From the NCBI GenBank assembly GCA_963921425.1, contig OY992832.1:21302835-21366834 (forward strand): DNA of 64,000 nt. The letters are read 5' to 3'. Both the position numbers and the translations under genes were made by a program. Below are positions 12,645 through 24,735 of this stretch, one piece after another. Numbering within the stretch: the stretch's first letter is position 1; every line of letters begins with the position of its first letter. The notes under the pieces were generated by a model that saw only the letters and a list, made by a program, of their open reading frames with translations, did not search any database and had not been told where the DNA came from. Source of the stretch: Dryas octopetala (lineage: Eukaryota > Streptophyta > Magnoliopsida > Rosales > Rosaceae).

Positions 12645-13318
12645 TTATGGCCATTTTGAATTGAGCCAAGCAATTTTGTTCCCATTCTTGCCAAAACAGC
12701 AAGGAAAATGGCATAGATTTAAGCCAGTAGCCTTCCGACAGGACTAGGAACTTCTCAATAATTGCATGCACAAGTCGATTCAGTTGAAGTGAGTGACAAT
12801 TTAGGAACTACTCTATTTCAAGAATCAGACCCACAAAATCAAAGGAATTAAGAACACCCAAATCACACAACAACTACCCTTCTCTACCAAGCTCACATTG
12901 CACATGCAAACCCACAACCCTCATCTTGGAAGCCTGGGAAAATCAATGAATGAGAAAACCATTTTTTTCCATGAATGTTAGTCAATTCGGAAACCAATAA
13001 CCTAACTGTACCCTTGAAGTCAAACCATGTTGATCACCATGCCCATCCCACAACAATCTTCTCTACGAGGAATTTCTCCAAAACCCCATTAGCCTCAAGC
13101 TATGGTGGGCCTCAGTTAGCTAATGGCTCCCCTTCTGGCCTCTGAAACCTCTCTGCCACGACACACTCTCAATTTTGGGGCTTTGGGAACTTGAGAAGCA
13201 TTAAGTAAGGGCAGTTTTGTTTCCTCTCCAACTCTTCTGTTCTTGTTTTCTTTCTCTGCTTTTTTAGGAGGGAGAAAAAGAGGAGGCCAGATGAATATAA
13301 TACATGAATCATGGAAAA
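12645..13318. other. 3' flank of the SWI3B gene
   Basis: Sequence between the Mutator-like element and the SWI3B stop codon. It probably includes the 3' UTR of that gene. An antisense open frame at 13116-13322 has no recognisable domain and is not called. Confidence 0.45.
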
Positions 13319-15627
13319 TCAATCTGTTTTTACATTCTCTTCCATCCCTTCTCCAGTTTTTGGTGCTGAACCTTTATGAATTAAAAGGGTTAGCTGATCA
13401 ACAAAAAGCATGCTTTTCATTTGCTCCAGTTGTTGCCGTTCTTTCTCCATCTGCAAATCTAATGCCTCAAAACGAACAATCTTCTCTTGAATCTCTTTCA
13501 TCTGAAAAACTTTTAATGGTTAGCAAATAGTTTACAACTTCATATGAGCACACTAAAATAGTTTACAACTTCGTATGGCACATACTAATAACTCAGAATT
13601 TCACACACCTGTTCCTCCATGATCCCAGAAATTGCTCTCTCCACATCCATCCCTTCCTTCTCAAGCTGTGAATTTGCATCTACAAATACGCCTCCCAGTG
13701 CATCTAGGTTGGCATCCCCATTCAGTGCAGCATCAGCTTCTGCATAAGAAAAAACCATTATTCTACTTAGTGTTCTATGGTCACAAAATTGTCTCTGTAG
13801 AAAGTAAAGTATAGGATTGTCCTCTCAGTTCCAGTAAATTGCATTGCAAAAGTTTGGGAAATCCCATGACCAGTTCAGGTCCATATGCAGTACATTAATT
13901 GAGCTATATGCTTGAGCAGAGTGATTAAAAAGAAGCATACCATGCTGTCTCGCATTCCAAGCCTGAGATCCAAGACTCATTCTACTCGTTTCATAATCCG
14001 CCTCACAAAGGGTTGCTACAGCAGCACAAGCAGCAGCTTTTGCAACCTCTACCCCTGCCAAGGCTGACAGAAAGGCAGTCTGAAAGGAAAGGAAAAGGGT
14101 ACAAAAACCAATAAAAACCTGAATCAAGGAACAGTTGTGGGGAGAAGAAAAGAAAGGGATGGGAGGTAGCCTATCACTGGTTATGGAACAAATTTACACT
14201 AGAAATGGAGAATTCACAAATAAAATAAATTAAAGAAAAATAAAAAGAAAATCAACACCTTCTCATTTCACTTGTCATTGGCTACAACAAAGTCAAGTGA
14301 ACTTATTTGCAGTAGTATTACCTGAGCCATAATTGGGTTGCTTGCATCTGCAAGAGGTGTGAGACGCATTCTTTTACTTAGGGATGGTGTAATGTTGCTC
14401 TCCAATCCAAATTCAGCATCACCATGGTCCTTCACTGGACTACTATAATTGTAATCAAAATTCCCTGAATCCAAATCAGCAATAAATTCCTCCCCAAAAG
14501 GAATCTTAATGAAATGAGTGACACATTCCTTCTCACTTCTACCAACATGTTGTGCAACCTTCCTCCAATCATCACCATAATGCATAAGGGTTTCTAAAAG
14601 ATGCAAAGTATCTTTATCTGCCCAATCACTCCTCATCTCTTCATTGATCTCCATCCGCCTGAAGTCTGAAGAAGTAGCACCAATCTGATAGTTTCCACGA
14701 ACGTAGCACCGTGAACAAAGAGTCATGTCATACTGGTCCCCACAAGGATTGAAAAAATCAGTTGCAGGAACCACAGTAAGATAAATGATATGCATGGCAT
14801 GCAATGCAACTTCCCACAACAGCAATGTAAAATGTCACACATGACTTAGACAAATGGGGAGTGACCAAGTTTATTTATGCATTAAATATGGGGACAATAT
14901 GACATATTAAGGGATTGCAAAGAGAAGTACGACAAAATTGTGGCTTCAGTCAGTCTGTATTTTAAGAAAAATCGAGTTACTCAATTCAATTCCTAATAAT
15001 TATGATATCAAAAGAATAGCAGACCTTTTCGGAAACAAAGCAGGCAATGCTACAAAAAGACTTGCAACCATGGCACACTCTCTTCTTGGGGCTCTCCTTG
15101 TTGGGGGTGGAAGAGTCCTTGGGACCACCTGTGGGGGCTTCGGCGGCACCCTGAGAGGCAGCCTTGCTCTCCTTGTCCTCCCATCTGAGGGGCTTGTTGA
15201 GCACAGAGGGGGAGTAATTGATCAAACCCCAGGCCTCAAGAAAATCAAAAACCCTGCGAATGGAGCCAACATCACCAACAAGAGTCTTGCGGGCGTCGGT
15301 GAAGGTGAGCTTTTGGGAAGGGTTGACCCTATAGTGCTTGATAAGGTTGTTGCGGTAGTACTTGTAAACCCTAGGGTTTTTGGAAGGTGAGTGACAATCG
15401 AAGAACTCCGGGAGGAATCGAACCTCACATTGGTGGATATGGTCCCACGAAAACCACCTGGAATAGCTAGGGATGTGGATGGTATCCACGTCAGAGTTGG
15501 GAGGTGGCTGAGGAGGGCGTGGAGTGGCAGTGGCTGTAGTCTCATGCTTGGTGGAGATTGGAGGAGTGAGTGCGTGCTTGTTTGGAGTGTCAGATGAGAA
15601 GTCTTGGACTGCTGATTTGGTTGCCAT
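13319..15627 (-). CDS. SWI/SNF complex subunit SWI3B
   Basis: A complete five-exon gene on the minus strand. Exons are 15025-15627, 14322-14732, 13941-14079, 13609-13739 and 13319-13501. All introns are GT-AG and the coding length is 1467 nt (488 residues), close to my recollection of Arabidopsis SWI3B (about 470). The SWIRM domain spans about residues 50-142 (IPSYSRWFSWDHIHQCE ... DFLEAWGLINYSPS). A Cys-rich ZZ-like zinc finger follows (CHGCKSFC, then YDMTLCSRCYVRGN) at about 185-215. A SANT/Myb domain (SDWADKDTLHLLETLMHYGD) occupies about 229-278. The C terminus is a predicted coiled coil (MKEIQEKIVRFEALDLQMEK), the usual dimerisation region. SWI3 proteins are core scaffolds of nuclear SWI/SNF chromatin remodellers. 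The reading frame is intact. Confidence 0.94.
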
Positions 15628-17300
15628 GAGGTTCTAGCCTTCTGGAATCTGAGGCTTAAGATTTGCCGCCACCCATTCAAAAAATGGATCTGGAAAAGCT
15701 TAAAGTCATTTCTTATTGTCCATTAATTGTTGGCAAAATACAGATACCAAACTTGATAGAATATTTTTATATTGCCAAAGTCCATATAAAAAAAAAAAAA
15801 GAATTTATAGAGCTGACACAATTACTTGAAGAAAGAAAATATAAGATTGAAAAAAATCAAATCAAATTTAAGAAAAGACTTCCAATTTCTTCAATACAGA
15901 CCTTTCTTTTTCAATGAAATCAAAACATAATTTTCAACCTTCAGAATCTGGACAAGTGAGCGAGGAGCAAATAGAAACTGACAAGATTGAGTTCCCATGG
16001 AAAATAGAGAATAGAAAATCAAAAGGTAAATAGAAAATTAAGAAGGAAACTCTTCACTTCATATATGTTGGTTTCCTTTGATCTGTGGCAGGACATTGAA
16101 TATAGATCAACTTTCAACCGGGGGGCACTAGAAACGAACTGACAACAAGAAACCCCCGTTTTCGTTTTAACCATTCAAACCTTCACCGACCAAACACAGC
16201 ATGGAAAAAAAGGCATATTTCCCATGCACATTGCAAAACCCCATTAAATATTCAAAAAACCCAATAACCATTATATACAAAAACGCAGAGGAGTGCCATA
16301 GTCACCCCAAAAAATATTAAGGGAAGCGCTATCGGCACTCCCACAATGTCATAGTTTCATTTTATCTATCCAATTATCAAATTTTACCCTCATATGCAAT
16401 GTTTTTTTTTTTTTTTTAAAGGGAATGTTTTTTATTCTTTAATTAAAAGAGCATATCCTCATATAGTTCAAATGTCAAATTATGAATCATCCATTCAATT
16501 GCCAAATTTTCAGACGAAAGCTTCCTTATATCTTCTAATTAATTTCGTGTTTTTTAACGTTTTTAAAACGTAATTATATACTATGATTTAAGGTTAAGCA
16601 ATATATATGTAAATTGGTATCTAAATACTAATTTTAGGATTGAGATCAATTTGACATTTAGATGAAAATAAGTATAGGAAAAATAGAAAGCCCTAATCTC
16701 TGAGAAAATTAAGAGGTCTAAATCCTTAAATGGAAAATTTGATGAGATATAAGAACTTACAGTTGAATAAATGAGAAATTAGGCGTCGATATGGCTAATG
16801 AGAAGAGCCGATGCCTTGAGAGTGAAAACGATGAGATGGAAATGAGCTGAGAGAGGCTGTGCACTCACTGTCACTATCTGGGAGAGAAACGTGATCAGGG
16901 AGGGAGAGGATGAAGAGGGGCATGGGTCGTAAAATTCAGAAAGTAATAAGGGTATTATCGCCATGTCAAAAATTCATTAGTGGGATGTCTATTTGCAAAT
17001 TGCAACCATGTTTCTATTTTCGCATTTTACCCTAACTAATTTTAGTTAATAATCCATAACACTCTTTTGATCTAATAATCTTCTCTTATCCGACATGGTG
17101 CTTTATTTCAGGGTGCAGATTTTTTTAAAACTTTTTTTCTAGCTTAGCATTAGGGTGTAATTACATTATGATTTAATTTATCTAATTGGATTGCACTATT
17201 ATTCATTCACTGTTAAACAATAACAATAATTTTCACTGTCAATTAATTATATGTTGTGATTGACTAATACCAAGTCATAAATTAGGGTGTACGTGACTTT
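15628..17300. other. SWI3B upstream region and spacer
   Basis: This includes the promoter side of SWI3B (15628 onward) and AT-rich spacer. A poly(A) run lies near 15788 and a poly(T) run near 16402-16417. Open frames at 15663-15917 and 16779-16964 have no recognisable features. No gene is supported. Confidence 0.45.
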
Positions 17301-17315
17301 ATAAGATTGTACTTC

Positions 17316-17745
17316 TAGGGGTAGGCATCAACTCGTCCGACCCGCGGCTTCGACCGCACCGCCGACCGTTTAGCTTCAAGCCAACCCACCCCAATAAAGG
17401 CGACTCGGGTGGCGAGTTCCGTCCTCTACCGCTCGCGCGAAGCCGAGCCGTGAGAGAGAGTGATAGGCGAGAGAGAGAGTTGCAGATGAGAGAGAGAGAG
17501 TTGCAGTGAGAGAGAGAGTTGCAGGCGAGGGTGAGAGTTGCAGGAGGTTTGAACTTAGGGAAACCTCTCCCTTCTCTCTTCTCTCCTCTTTTCTCCTCAG
17601 TCTTCTCTTTCTCTTTCTCGGCCAAGCCGTTTCTGACTGCTTCCGACCTGTCCTCGACAAAGACCCGAGCCAACTCTCACCGACCCGTTTAGTCGAAGAT
17701 GGGTTGGGCTGCAAGCCGACCCACCCGCCCGATGCCCCAGGCCCA
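17316..17745. mobile_element. hAT-like non-autonomous element
   Basis: It starts TAGGGGTAGGCATC and ends CGATGCCCCAGGCCCA, with GGGGCATC-type sequence inverted near both ends. The 8-bp TSD TGTACTTC flanks it exactly (17308-17315 and 17746-17753). The interior is GC-rich with GAGAGA tracts, and overlapping frames there are composition artefacts. The start TAGGGGTRGGCAT is typical of plant hAT MITEs. Confidence 0.78.
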
Positions 17746-17863
17746 TGTACTTCTATGTTTAATCGTATTTTACTATTTTTCAATAATATGTACAAAAAGG
17801 CAAAAGACATTTGTATAAATATTATTTCTATGCAATTTTTTAATTGTCATTGAATAACAATAA

Positions 17864-18404
17864 GACTTTTTATTACAAATCATCCTCAACTTTCACTTAA
17901 ATATTAATTTTGTTCTTAAAGTGCATTTTCACTCAATATGGTCCTCCATCTTTACATCAATGTTGTCCTTCCGTTATATTCCATCCGAATTCAGTAAAAA
18001 ATTGTCATGTGCAGTGCACGTGACCCTTTTTCAGGGGCAAAATAGTTTTCACATGTCTTATTACCACCCAAAAAGACCTTATAATTTTTTTGTCATCCTT
18101 TAATTCCAAGTTTACTCTTAAAAAGATTTAAAAAAATAATTAAAAAAGACAAAAAAATTCATCCCCAACCCGAGTCTTCATACACCCTCTCTTAGTGTGT
18201 TAAGACATTTTTACCCCTTAAAAAAAGTTTTGTGTAGCGCACGTTACCATTTTTTATGGCAATTAAAATAGAATTGAACGGAAAGACAATATATATTGAT
18301 GTACGGTGGTAACTATGGAGGACTTCATTGAATGAAAATGCACTTTAAAGACCAAATTAATATTTTGGTCAAAATTGCGGGACTATTTGTGATAAAAAAA
18401 AACC
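17864..18404. mobile_element. Mutator-like MITE with long TIRs
   Basis: The left end GACTTTTTATTACAAAT pairs with the reverse complement of the right end, GGTTTTTTTTTATCACAAAT. Arm similarity extends for about 170 bp, including AAAGTGCATTTTCA. A 9-bp TSD flanks it, TAACAATAA / TAACAACAA (17855-17863 and 18405-18413; one mismatch). Its organisation resembles the AHL-intron element. Confidence 0.78.
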
Positions 18405-18684
18405 TAACAACAATGTTTCAAATTAAATATAAAAAATGACAATGTCATGTTAACAATACATTTTCTGATTTGGACCTTAAGAAAAAGAGTTCTTTATTAA
18501 TAAGCCACAACATACAATATTTTTTTGTTATAAACCCAAACTTCTAATCTATTTTTTTTTAAGTCACAAAAAATATTTCTAAGCCAAAATTCAAGAAAAA
18601 TCAAGTATGAAGCATTTATATTTAAACTCAAGCATACCCAAGTAAGGTATTCAAACATACCCAAGTTTTAGTTAAATTAATTTT

Positions 18685-19002
18685 GGCTTATTAGCACAAA
18701 TACCCTTTGAAAATAACTTTCATTCTCACATTGCCCCTTTAAAGTTTAATCTTCTGACTTTGCCCCTCGAATTTTACAAACCCTTTTAATAAGTCATATT
18801 TCGTCAAGTTCGTCAATGACTCTGTCAAATTTTTTAACGTCAATGACGTAAGTGACACGTCAGATTTTTTTAACGAGGCCATTAAAAGACTTGACGAAAT
18901 ATATGGTTTGTAAAGTTCGGGGGACAAAGTAAGAAGATTAAAGTTTAAATAGGAAAAGTGAGAATAAAAGGTACTTTCAAGAGGTATTTGCACGAATAAG
19001 CC
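18685..19002. mobile_element. Mutator-like MITE, 318 bp, near-complete hairpin
   Basis: The ends GGCTTATTAGCACAAATAC and (reverse complement) GGCTTATTCGTGCAAATAC are inverted repeats covering most of the element. The perfect 9-bp TSD ATTAATTTT flanks it (18676-18684 and 19003-19011). It is non-coding. Confidence 0.85.
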
Positions 19003-19011
19003 ATTAATTTT

Positions 19012-20720
19012 TCAATTCTTTTGAGAGCTTAGGTTTTATGGTATGATCTTTAGAACCCTAAATATGAAGTCATAAAACCTAACTCTAAATGTTTAAACCT
19101 TAAAACAATTGTTAAAAAGGGTTTAAACTCTAAATGTAACATTAAGTTGTAAGTTGTAAGTTGATCTCATTCTTAAAAGGGTTTATTATTTTAGGGTATA
19201 AAATTATCGATTGAGACTCGTTTCTTTGCTAATTTAAGTTTGAACTCTTGTTCTTCGGTTAGATTTTTGAATTCTACTTTCGAGTTTTGGACACCCAAAA
19301 CTTGAGAGTTAAAACTTAAACTATAACTTCGAAAGATGATTATGGGATAAAAAATATATGACAAAAAGTGATAATACAAAAACCGGCCCATGTTCGTTTT
19401 TAAATAAAGAACGAATGTCTGCTCCGAGAAAAATTAGTCTATTTATTTAGAACCAAAATTGTTGACTTTGCCCCATTAAAAAAAAATCCAACTTTACCCT
19501 TAAAAAAAAACAAAAAAGCATATATTTTTTTTCTTTATAAAGAAGTATTCAGCTTGACCTACATATACCAAGGAGGAGCCACCTATATATGGACACCATC
19601 TCTAAAAGGTATGATGGTAATTTTCACACCGAGGAAGCGTTCATATGCAGTCTCTACACGAAAGTGCTCATGGATACATTCTCTCAACCAATTAAGGACT
19701 TAAATTTTAGTGTCGATGAAATTTTGATGGTCTTAATATACGGAAATTGTGATGGAAATTTAGAAAAAATATTGATATTGGTTAAAGTTAGACCAAAATT
19801 GTGGATATTGTTAGAAAAATTAATAAGGAAATTTTGAATGAAACTGTAATAGATGTTTATTTAATCAATTATCTACTCATTTAACCAAAAAATTTGAAGA
19901 AATTTGATTATATAGTGGATTTAATGTGATTATAAGATGAATATTACGTGTATTGGCAGACACTATTAATTAAAAATAATTCACTAATTATTTAATTTTG
20001 ATTGAATACACGTCAATTGTATTCATATTACAATTGTTTTCGCTTTATATATTGCATAGAATTACATGAGTTACCACGAACTTGGATCATCTCCTAACCT
20101 AAGCTTTTTTCAATTTGTCAAACCTTTTGATATCTATTTGGCCCATATTTTGACATCGGCCGAAAAATCAACCGAAATGAAAATAAGAGGATCAACATCA
20201 GTCGGATTACCATTGGGTTGTGATGTGAGTGACACCAATTTGATTTGGTGAAGGTGGCTGGGAGAACTCAGAATTTCAGCCATATATATATGGGCTTTTG
20301 AGTGAGTATTTAAATTAGAAATAAAAGAAAGACTAATACTTAGAGATGGAAAAGGTGGTCTGCTACGTTGAGATGTTTGTGAATGTGGCTGGGTGTTTTT
20401 CTGAGCATTAACAGCCAAACACATAGCTAATTAATTGTCTTATATGTGAATATGAGTGTGAATAGGGTTGGAGTCCTAGACTATGTTTGTTACGTTGGAC
20501 TGTGTTGGATTAGATTATTCTTATGAATTATGCTAAACTGTGTTGGACTGAAGTAAGCTGAACTAAGTGATATCCTATATTTGGTATTGTGTCGGACGAA
20601 GAAGGATAATTAAAAGAACATTATTCTATATTGGTGCATAATCGAACTGAGCTATAAAGGGAGAAAAAAGATAAGAACAAAACCCACACACAAAAAAATC
20701 CATAAATTAAAGAAAATAAT

Positions 20721-20752
<32 letters not shown>

Positions 20753-21605
20753 CAGGAAAAAGAACCCGCTGAAAAATTCAATATATCAGTCCCGAAAAAA
20801 CCCAATAGATCAATTCAAGGCTACCAAATACTCAATGTTCTAATCTTTGGAGTACAATTCCAAATGGTCCAAACCATATATTTGGCTTGCCTCGTTAGAA
20901 TAGATGGGTTCTTATTTTCTTTTCTTTCTTTCCTTTACAACTTTTGTTTTTTGTTTTCCATGTCAAGAAAATAACTCACTTGTCTCTATAATAGGGACAT
21001 ATGATATCACAGAGAGAGAGAGAGAGAAAAAAAAAAAAAAAAAAGAGAGAGAGAGAGAGAGAGTGTGTGTGAAAGAAAAAGAGAGAGCCGGAGGTGGATG
21101 TCAGGTGGTATCCGGGGTATAGGTAAGTTCTTCTCTCATGTCAATGATTGAATTGGTGCCTGCCAAGTTCTTAGTTGTCTTGTTCCATGGTTATCTTGCC
21201 CACTAAAATTAACCGTTGCTTGCATGATCAGATATTTTCTTTCCCTCATCAATCCCAAATAACCCAGTACATCAATTCAAGCCAATCTGGTCCACAGATA
21301 AAGAGAATGAGAAAAAAAAAAAAAAAAAAAAGAGAAGGAAGAGCGGAAGGAGAGAGAGAGAAGAGAAAGGATTGGGCATGTTGGTCTCCTCTCATGGGTT
21401 CGACTGAGAAAGCTGAGATCGGCACCGTGTTGTAGAAGAACACGGTCTTATTTAGCATGGCACTTCAACATCGTGTTGTAGAAGAACATCTAAGCCCTGC
21501 TTTTAGTAAAACCAGTGCTATGCAATGTTAAAGGAAAGAAAATAAGTCAAATGATATGGTTTAGAGTAATTGTAGGATCAAGAGTAATTATACGAATTGA
21601 GTAAG
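19012..21605. other. Gene-free spacer with simple repeats
   Basis: AT-rich intergenic DNA. The part at 19580-20050 is a degenerate relative of 49670-49960, sharing GATGGAAATTT-type runs and an ATTATATxGT...GATTTAATGTGAT block, so it is probably an unnamed dispersed repeat. A 30-base-class poly(A) run lies near 20728-20752 and a (GA)n/(A)n microsatellite at 21010-21063. CGTGTTGTAGAAGAACA occurs twice (about 21427 and 21471). A minus-strand frame at 20134-20424 is unrecognised. Confidence 0.5.
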
Positions 21606-21762
21606 GATCCCCTACCAGTTTTTTGGTACCCGTTTGGTACCAGGCTAAAATCTTAGCCATTGAACTCATTTTCTCTCCTTACTCTTTCTCTCTCTACTCT
21701 GAGTTCAATGGCTAAGATTTTAGCCTGGTACCAAACGGGTACCAAAAAACTGGTAGGGGATC
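21606..21762. mobile_element. Hairpin MITE, 157 bp, near-perfect arms
   Basis: Two arms of about 63 bp are almost exact inverted repeats. The left starts GATCCCCTACCAGTTTTTTG and the right ends CAAAAAACTGGTAGGGGATC, with a CT-rich loop of about 31 bp between them. Weaker inverted similarity (GAATTGAG / CTCGAATT) runs outside the arms, so the true ends may lie slightly further out. It is not coding. Confidence 0.8.
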
Positions 21763-23700
21763 TGCGCTCGAATTAGCTCCCAATTTACTTAGAATAGCCC
21801 CAGACTTGTGTACCTAACAATGCTGAAGTGTTTTGACTTCGGTAATATTTCATTTTCCACGTATCATCTTTAGACATTTTCATTCCTTAGTAAGTTAGTA
21901 TGTCTAATTTCGTCTACTTTTTAAGACACATGTAAATTCAATTTCCATGTCTATCTAGTGCCTTATTTTTTTAGGCAAAATAACACAAATAAGCTTTGTG
22001 GTTTGGATCATATTTCAACGCTACTCATGTGATTTCAACGCTACTCATGTGGTTTCAATTCTTTAAAAAAATACTGGAGATATGGGTTATATTTCATTTA
22101 TAATTAAAAAGTTAAAAAGCATATTTTATTTTTTTATTTTCCAATTTTTACATTTTTAAGTGATTTTATTCCTAGAAATTTTACAAACATAAAATTACGC
22201 ATATACCCTGACACCATTAGTCCAATTGGACCGAATTCTCAATTTAGGCTAAAACTAATAACTAATTACTACAATTGGAGTGATTTTCAATTTGGACTAA
22301 GATTGATCACTGACTTGGACCACAAGGGTATTACTACAAAAAAAGAAAAAGAAATTGAATCCACAACTCACAAGAGTAACATGTGACCCAAACTTCAGGA
22401 ATTATACAGCCTTATTTTACATGCCTTCCCATCCTAGACATTATTTAATATTAGGAATATACTATTTTCCTCAACGTTTTTTTTTTCTAATTTTTCTTTT
22501 TCAATTTACATTGTATTCATACATTGGATTCTAAAAAAATAATAAAATGCTAAGAAATAAAAAGTTAAACTAGTCAAGTAAATTGACGCACACGTAAGTT
22601 GGCAACATGAATTGGGAAAAATAGTTGGGACAAATAGCATTTTCCTTATTTATATAAGCCTAGAGTTAGTTTCTTATATTAATTTCTAACCCGATTTGAT
22701 GATTTTATTTCTTTCTTATGCCCCGAAACAATATTTTCACACATTTATGATCATTTACCTAATCATAGTCATATTTTCTGTTTTTAATTTTGGTTTTACA
22801 TACATGGGCAGATAATATCTTCCACATGCAAGTACAAGCAAACAGAACAAATAACAAACCGACACCAGAAACAAAGCAAAGACAAAACCCCAAAACAAAC
22901 CGAAGAAACCCTAGAATTTTGTTATGTTTGCTTGTACCTGTCGTTTTGATTAATGAAGTGCTTCTTTAACCGGCCAAAAAAAGTCTTCCACATGCATGTC
23001 GATTTCGTTTATGAACTTGCAATAATCAAAGACAATATATATATATATATATAATTGAAGAAGTTTTATTTCATCATTTCTTATTCATAGGAACCAATTT
23101 GAAGTATTAGAATAAAAAAAAATTGAAGTTTGATGAAGTTTGAAAAATCTGAAAATTTTTTAGCAAAAATTAGTAATTTCAGGTACTCTACTTTAGGGCC
23201 AATTATCTTGAGTTTTAGAACTCCGATTTGAATGATTTTTAGATGGTTGTAAAGAGGAGATGCATAGCTTTAAAACAACTATATGTTTGCTAAATTTGGC
23301 TAAGATTTGATAGGGTAAAAGGTGAGACAAATTTAAGATAACAAATCTAGATCTTTATTGAACAAGTAAAACAATTAGTGGACTAAAACAGAACTTAAAA
23401 AAAGATTGTGCACCAAAATTGAACTAAGTATAAGTAGACATTCCACATTTTTATACCATAATTTCATATCACTTTATGTGGCAACTTACATGGCATTCAT
23501 GCATTGGACACTAAAAAATAGAAACAAAAATCTCAAAAGAAAAAGAAAAACTTTGTCCAGTAAAATAATGACACGTAAGATGATATAAAAATATGGTATA
23601 AGAATGTGGTAAATATAGCATTATAAGTAGACCAAATTTGTAATTATCTCTTATATATATATATATATACATGCATGTAAGTAATATACAATACCCAAAA
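21763..23700. other. Gene-free spacer including a LINE 3' tail
   Basis: AT-rich DNA. At 22915-22985 the run TTGTACCTGTCGTTTTGATTAATGAAGTGCTTC, split by no gene and ending in an A-run, looks like the 3' end of a plant L1 LINE. Sequence at 21830-21935 is related to 63903-64000, the upstream flank of a CRL fragment. An (AT)n run lies at 23033-23053. Confidence 0.4.
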
Positions 23701-23726
23701 CAATAGCTAGTTATGATGTAGAACAA

Positions 23727-24290
23727 ATGGCAGAACGGTTCATGCAACAACTCGACCGCCAGAAGCCCAAGAAAAGAAACAAGCTTCAGCCCGGCCCAGT
23801 GTCAGAATGGGCCCATGATATACCGATTCGAAGGGAACGACGAGACAAATTCAAGCCATCGCCAAAGGCGATGACCGAGTGCCTATTTTGGCCAAATTCC
23901 TTCGTTTAGGGCTTCAAATAAGCAATTTAGTGTTTTTGAATAAATTTCCTAAATTGCACTTTATTTCCATTTTTATTTCCGTTTTGAATTTCGAACGTCT
24001 AGGGTTCTGAACGTATTTAAACAACCTTTTGGCTGTTTGTAAGTTTCAGTTTTATTATTTTCAATCAGAAAATCTTGAGATTTCTCTCATTTCTCTGGTG
24101 GATTCCAGATTCTTTCTTAGGGATTAACGCTGGTTTTCCCTAATATATCTTAATTGCGTGTTACGCTGCGTCAAGTTATAATCGAGAGTTTTACCTCAAA
24201 TCCTTTTCAGGATTTTTGAGAGCTTCAATAGGAGCTTCAGGTGTCTTCGTGAGCCGACACTTCTCCTTGGAAAATTTATTTTGCAAGACT
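23727..24290 (+). mobile_element. Possible decayed LTR-retrotransposon (Gypsy-type) remnant
   Basis: A short basic open frame (23727-23909) is followed by sequence resembling an LTR leader. It has TATTTAAACAACC near 24015, a TTTTGGCTGTTTG motif and a T/C-rich untranslated-like stretch up to about 24290. No paired LTR and no TSD were found. The assignment rests on general appearance only. Confidence 0.3.
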
Positions 24291-24476
24291 GAAATTAAAG
24301 AGTAGGAAAAGAAGGCTCTTAATTAAGATATATGTAGTGCTTGGAGTGGGAAGCATGTATAGAAGTGAAGCTGAGGAAGCTGTCTCGGCAATAAATGAAA
24401 ATGGGGATGGCTTCTTTTGATTGTTTTAAATTAACTTTTTACTATGGGTAATGATAGGTTTACGGTTTACCATGTC

Positions 24477-24576
24477 TTGGTACTATCTAGTATATCATCT
24501 CTCTAATAGAGATGAGATCCATCAATACAAGTGGGATACATCTCTATTAAAGAGATGATATATTAGATAATATCAA
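24477..24576. mobile_element. Short hairpin MITE
   Basis: Arms of about 44 bp (TTGGTACTATCTAGTATATC and the inverted TTGATATTATCTAATATATC) with CATCTCTxTAATAGAGATG in each arm. The element is about 100 bp and non-coding. Confidence 0.6.
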
Positions 24577-24595
24577 AACATGCTTTTACTATTAT

Positions 24596-24601
<6 letters not shown>

Positions 24602-24628
<27 letters not shown>

Positions 24629-24735
24629 CATATTTGCTTGTGATTTATTAGGAATCAAGTGCCACGTTTAAGGCATGCACAAGGGAGTTGAATAGTACTT
24701 TGGCTTCTGTGAATCAAGTGGCAAGATTAAGCGAA
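24602..24735 (-). repeat. Poly(T) run and duplicated CRL upstream segment
   Basis: A poly(T) run (24602-24629) precedes a block at 24650-24720 that nearly matches 39618-39690, the sequence just upstream of CRL gene B (shared AAGTGCCACGTTTAAGGCAT). This is a displaced copy of a CRL promoter-side segment, with no CRL coding sequence next to it. Confidence 0.6.

Noticed and set aside
14938-15597. Plus-strand open frames over SWI3B exon 1
   Set aside because: Antisense shadows of a clearly conserved SWIRM-domain exon.
20134-20424. Minus-strand 96-codon frame (MAEILSSPSHLHQIKLVSLT...)
   Set aside because: Not low complexity, but no recognisable family, no exon partner and no conservation evidence in the window.
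23727-23909. Basic 60-codon frame as a host gene
   Set aside because: Context looks like a decayed LTR element and no further exon follows.
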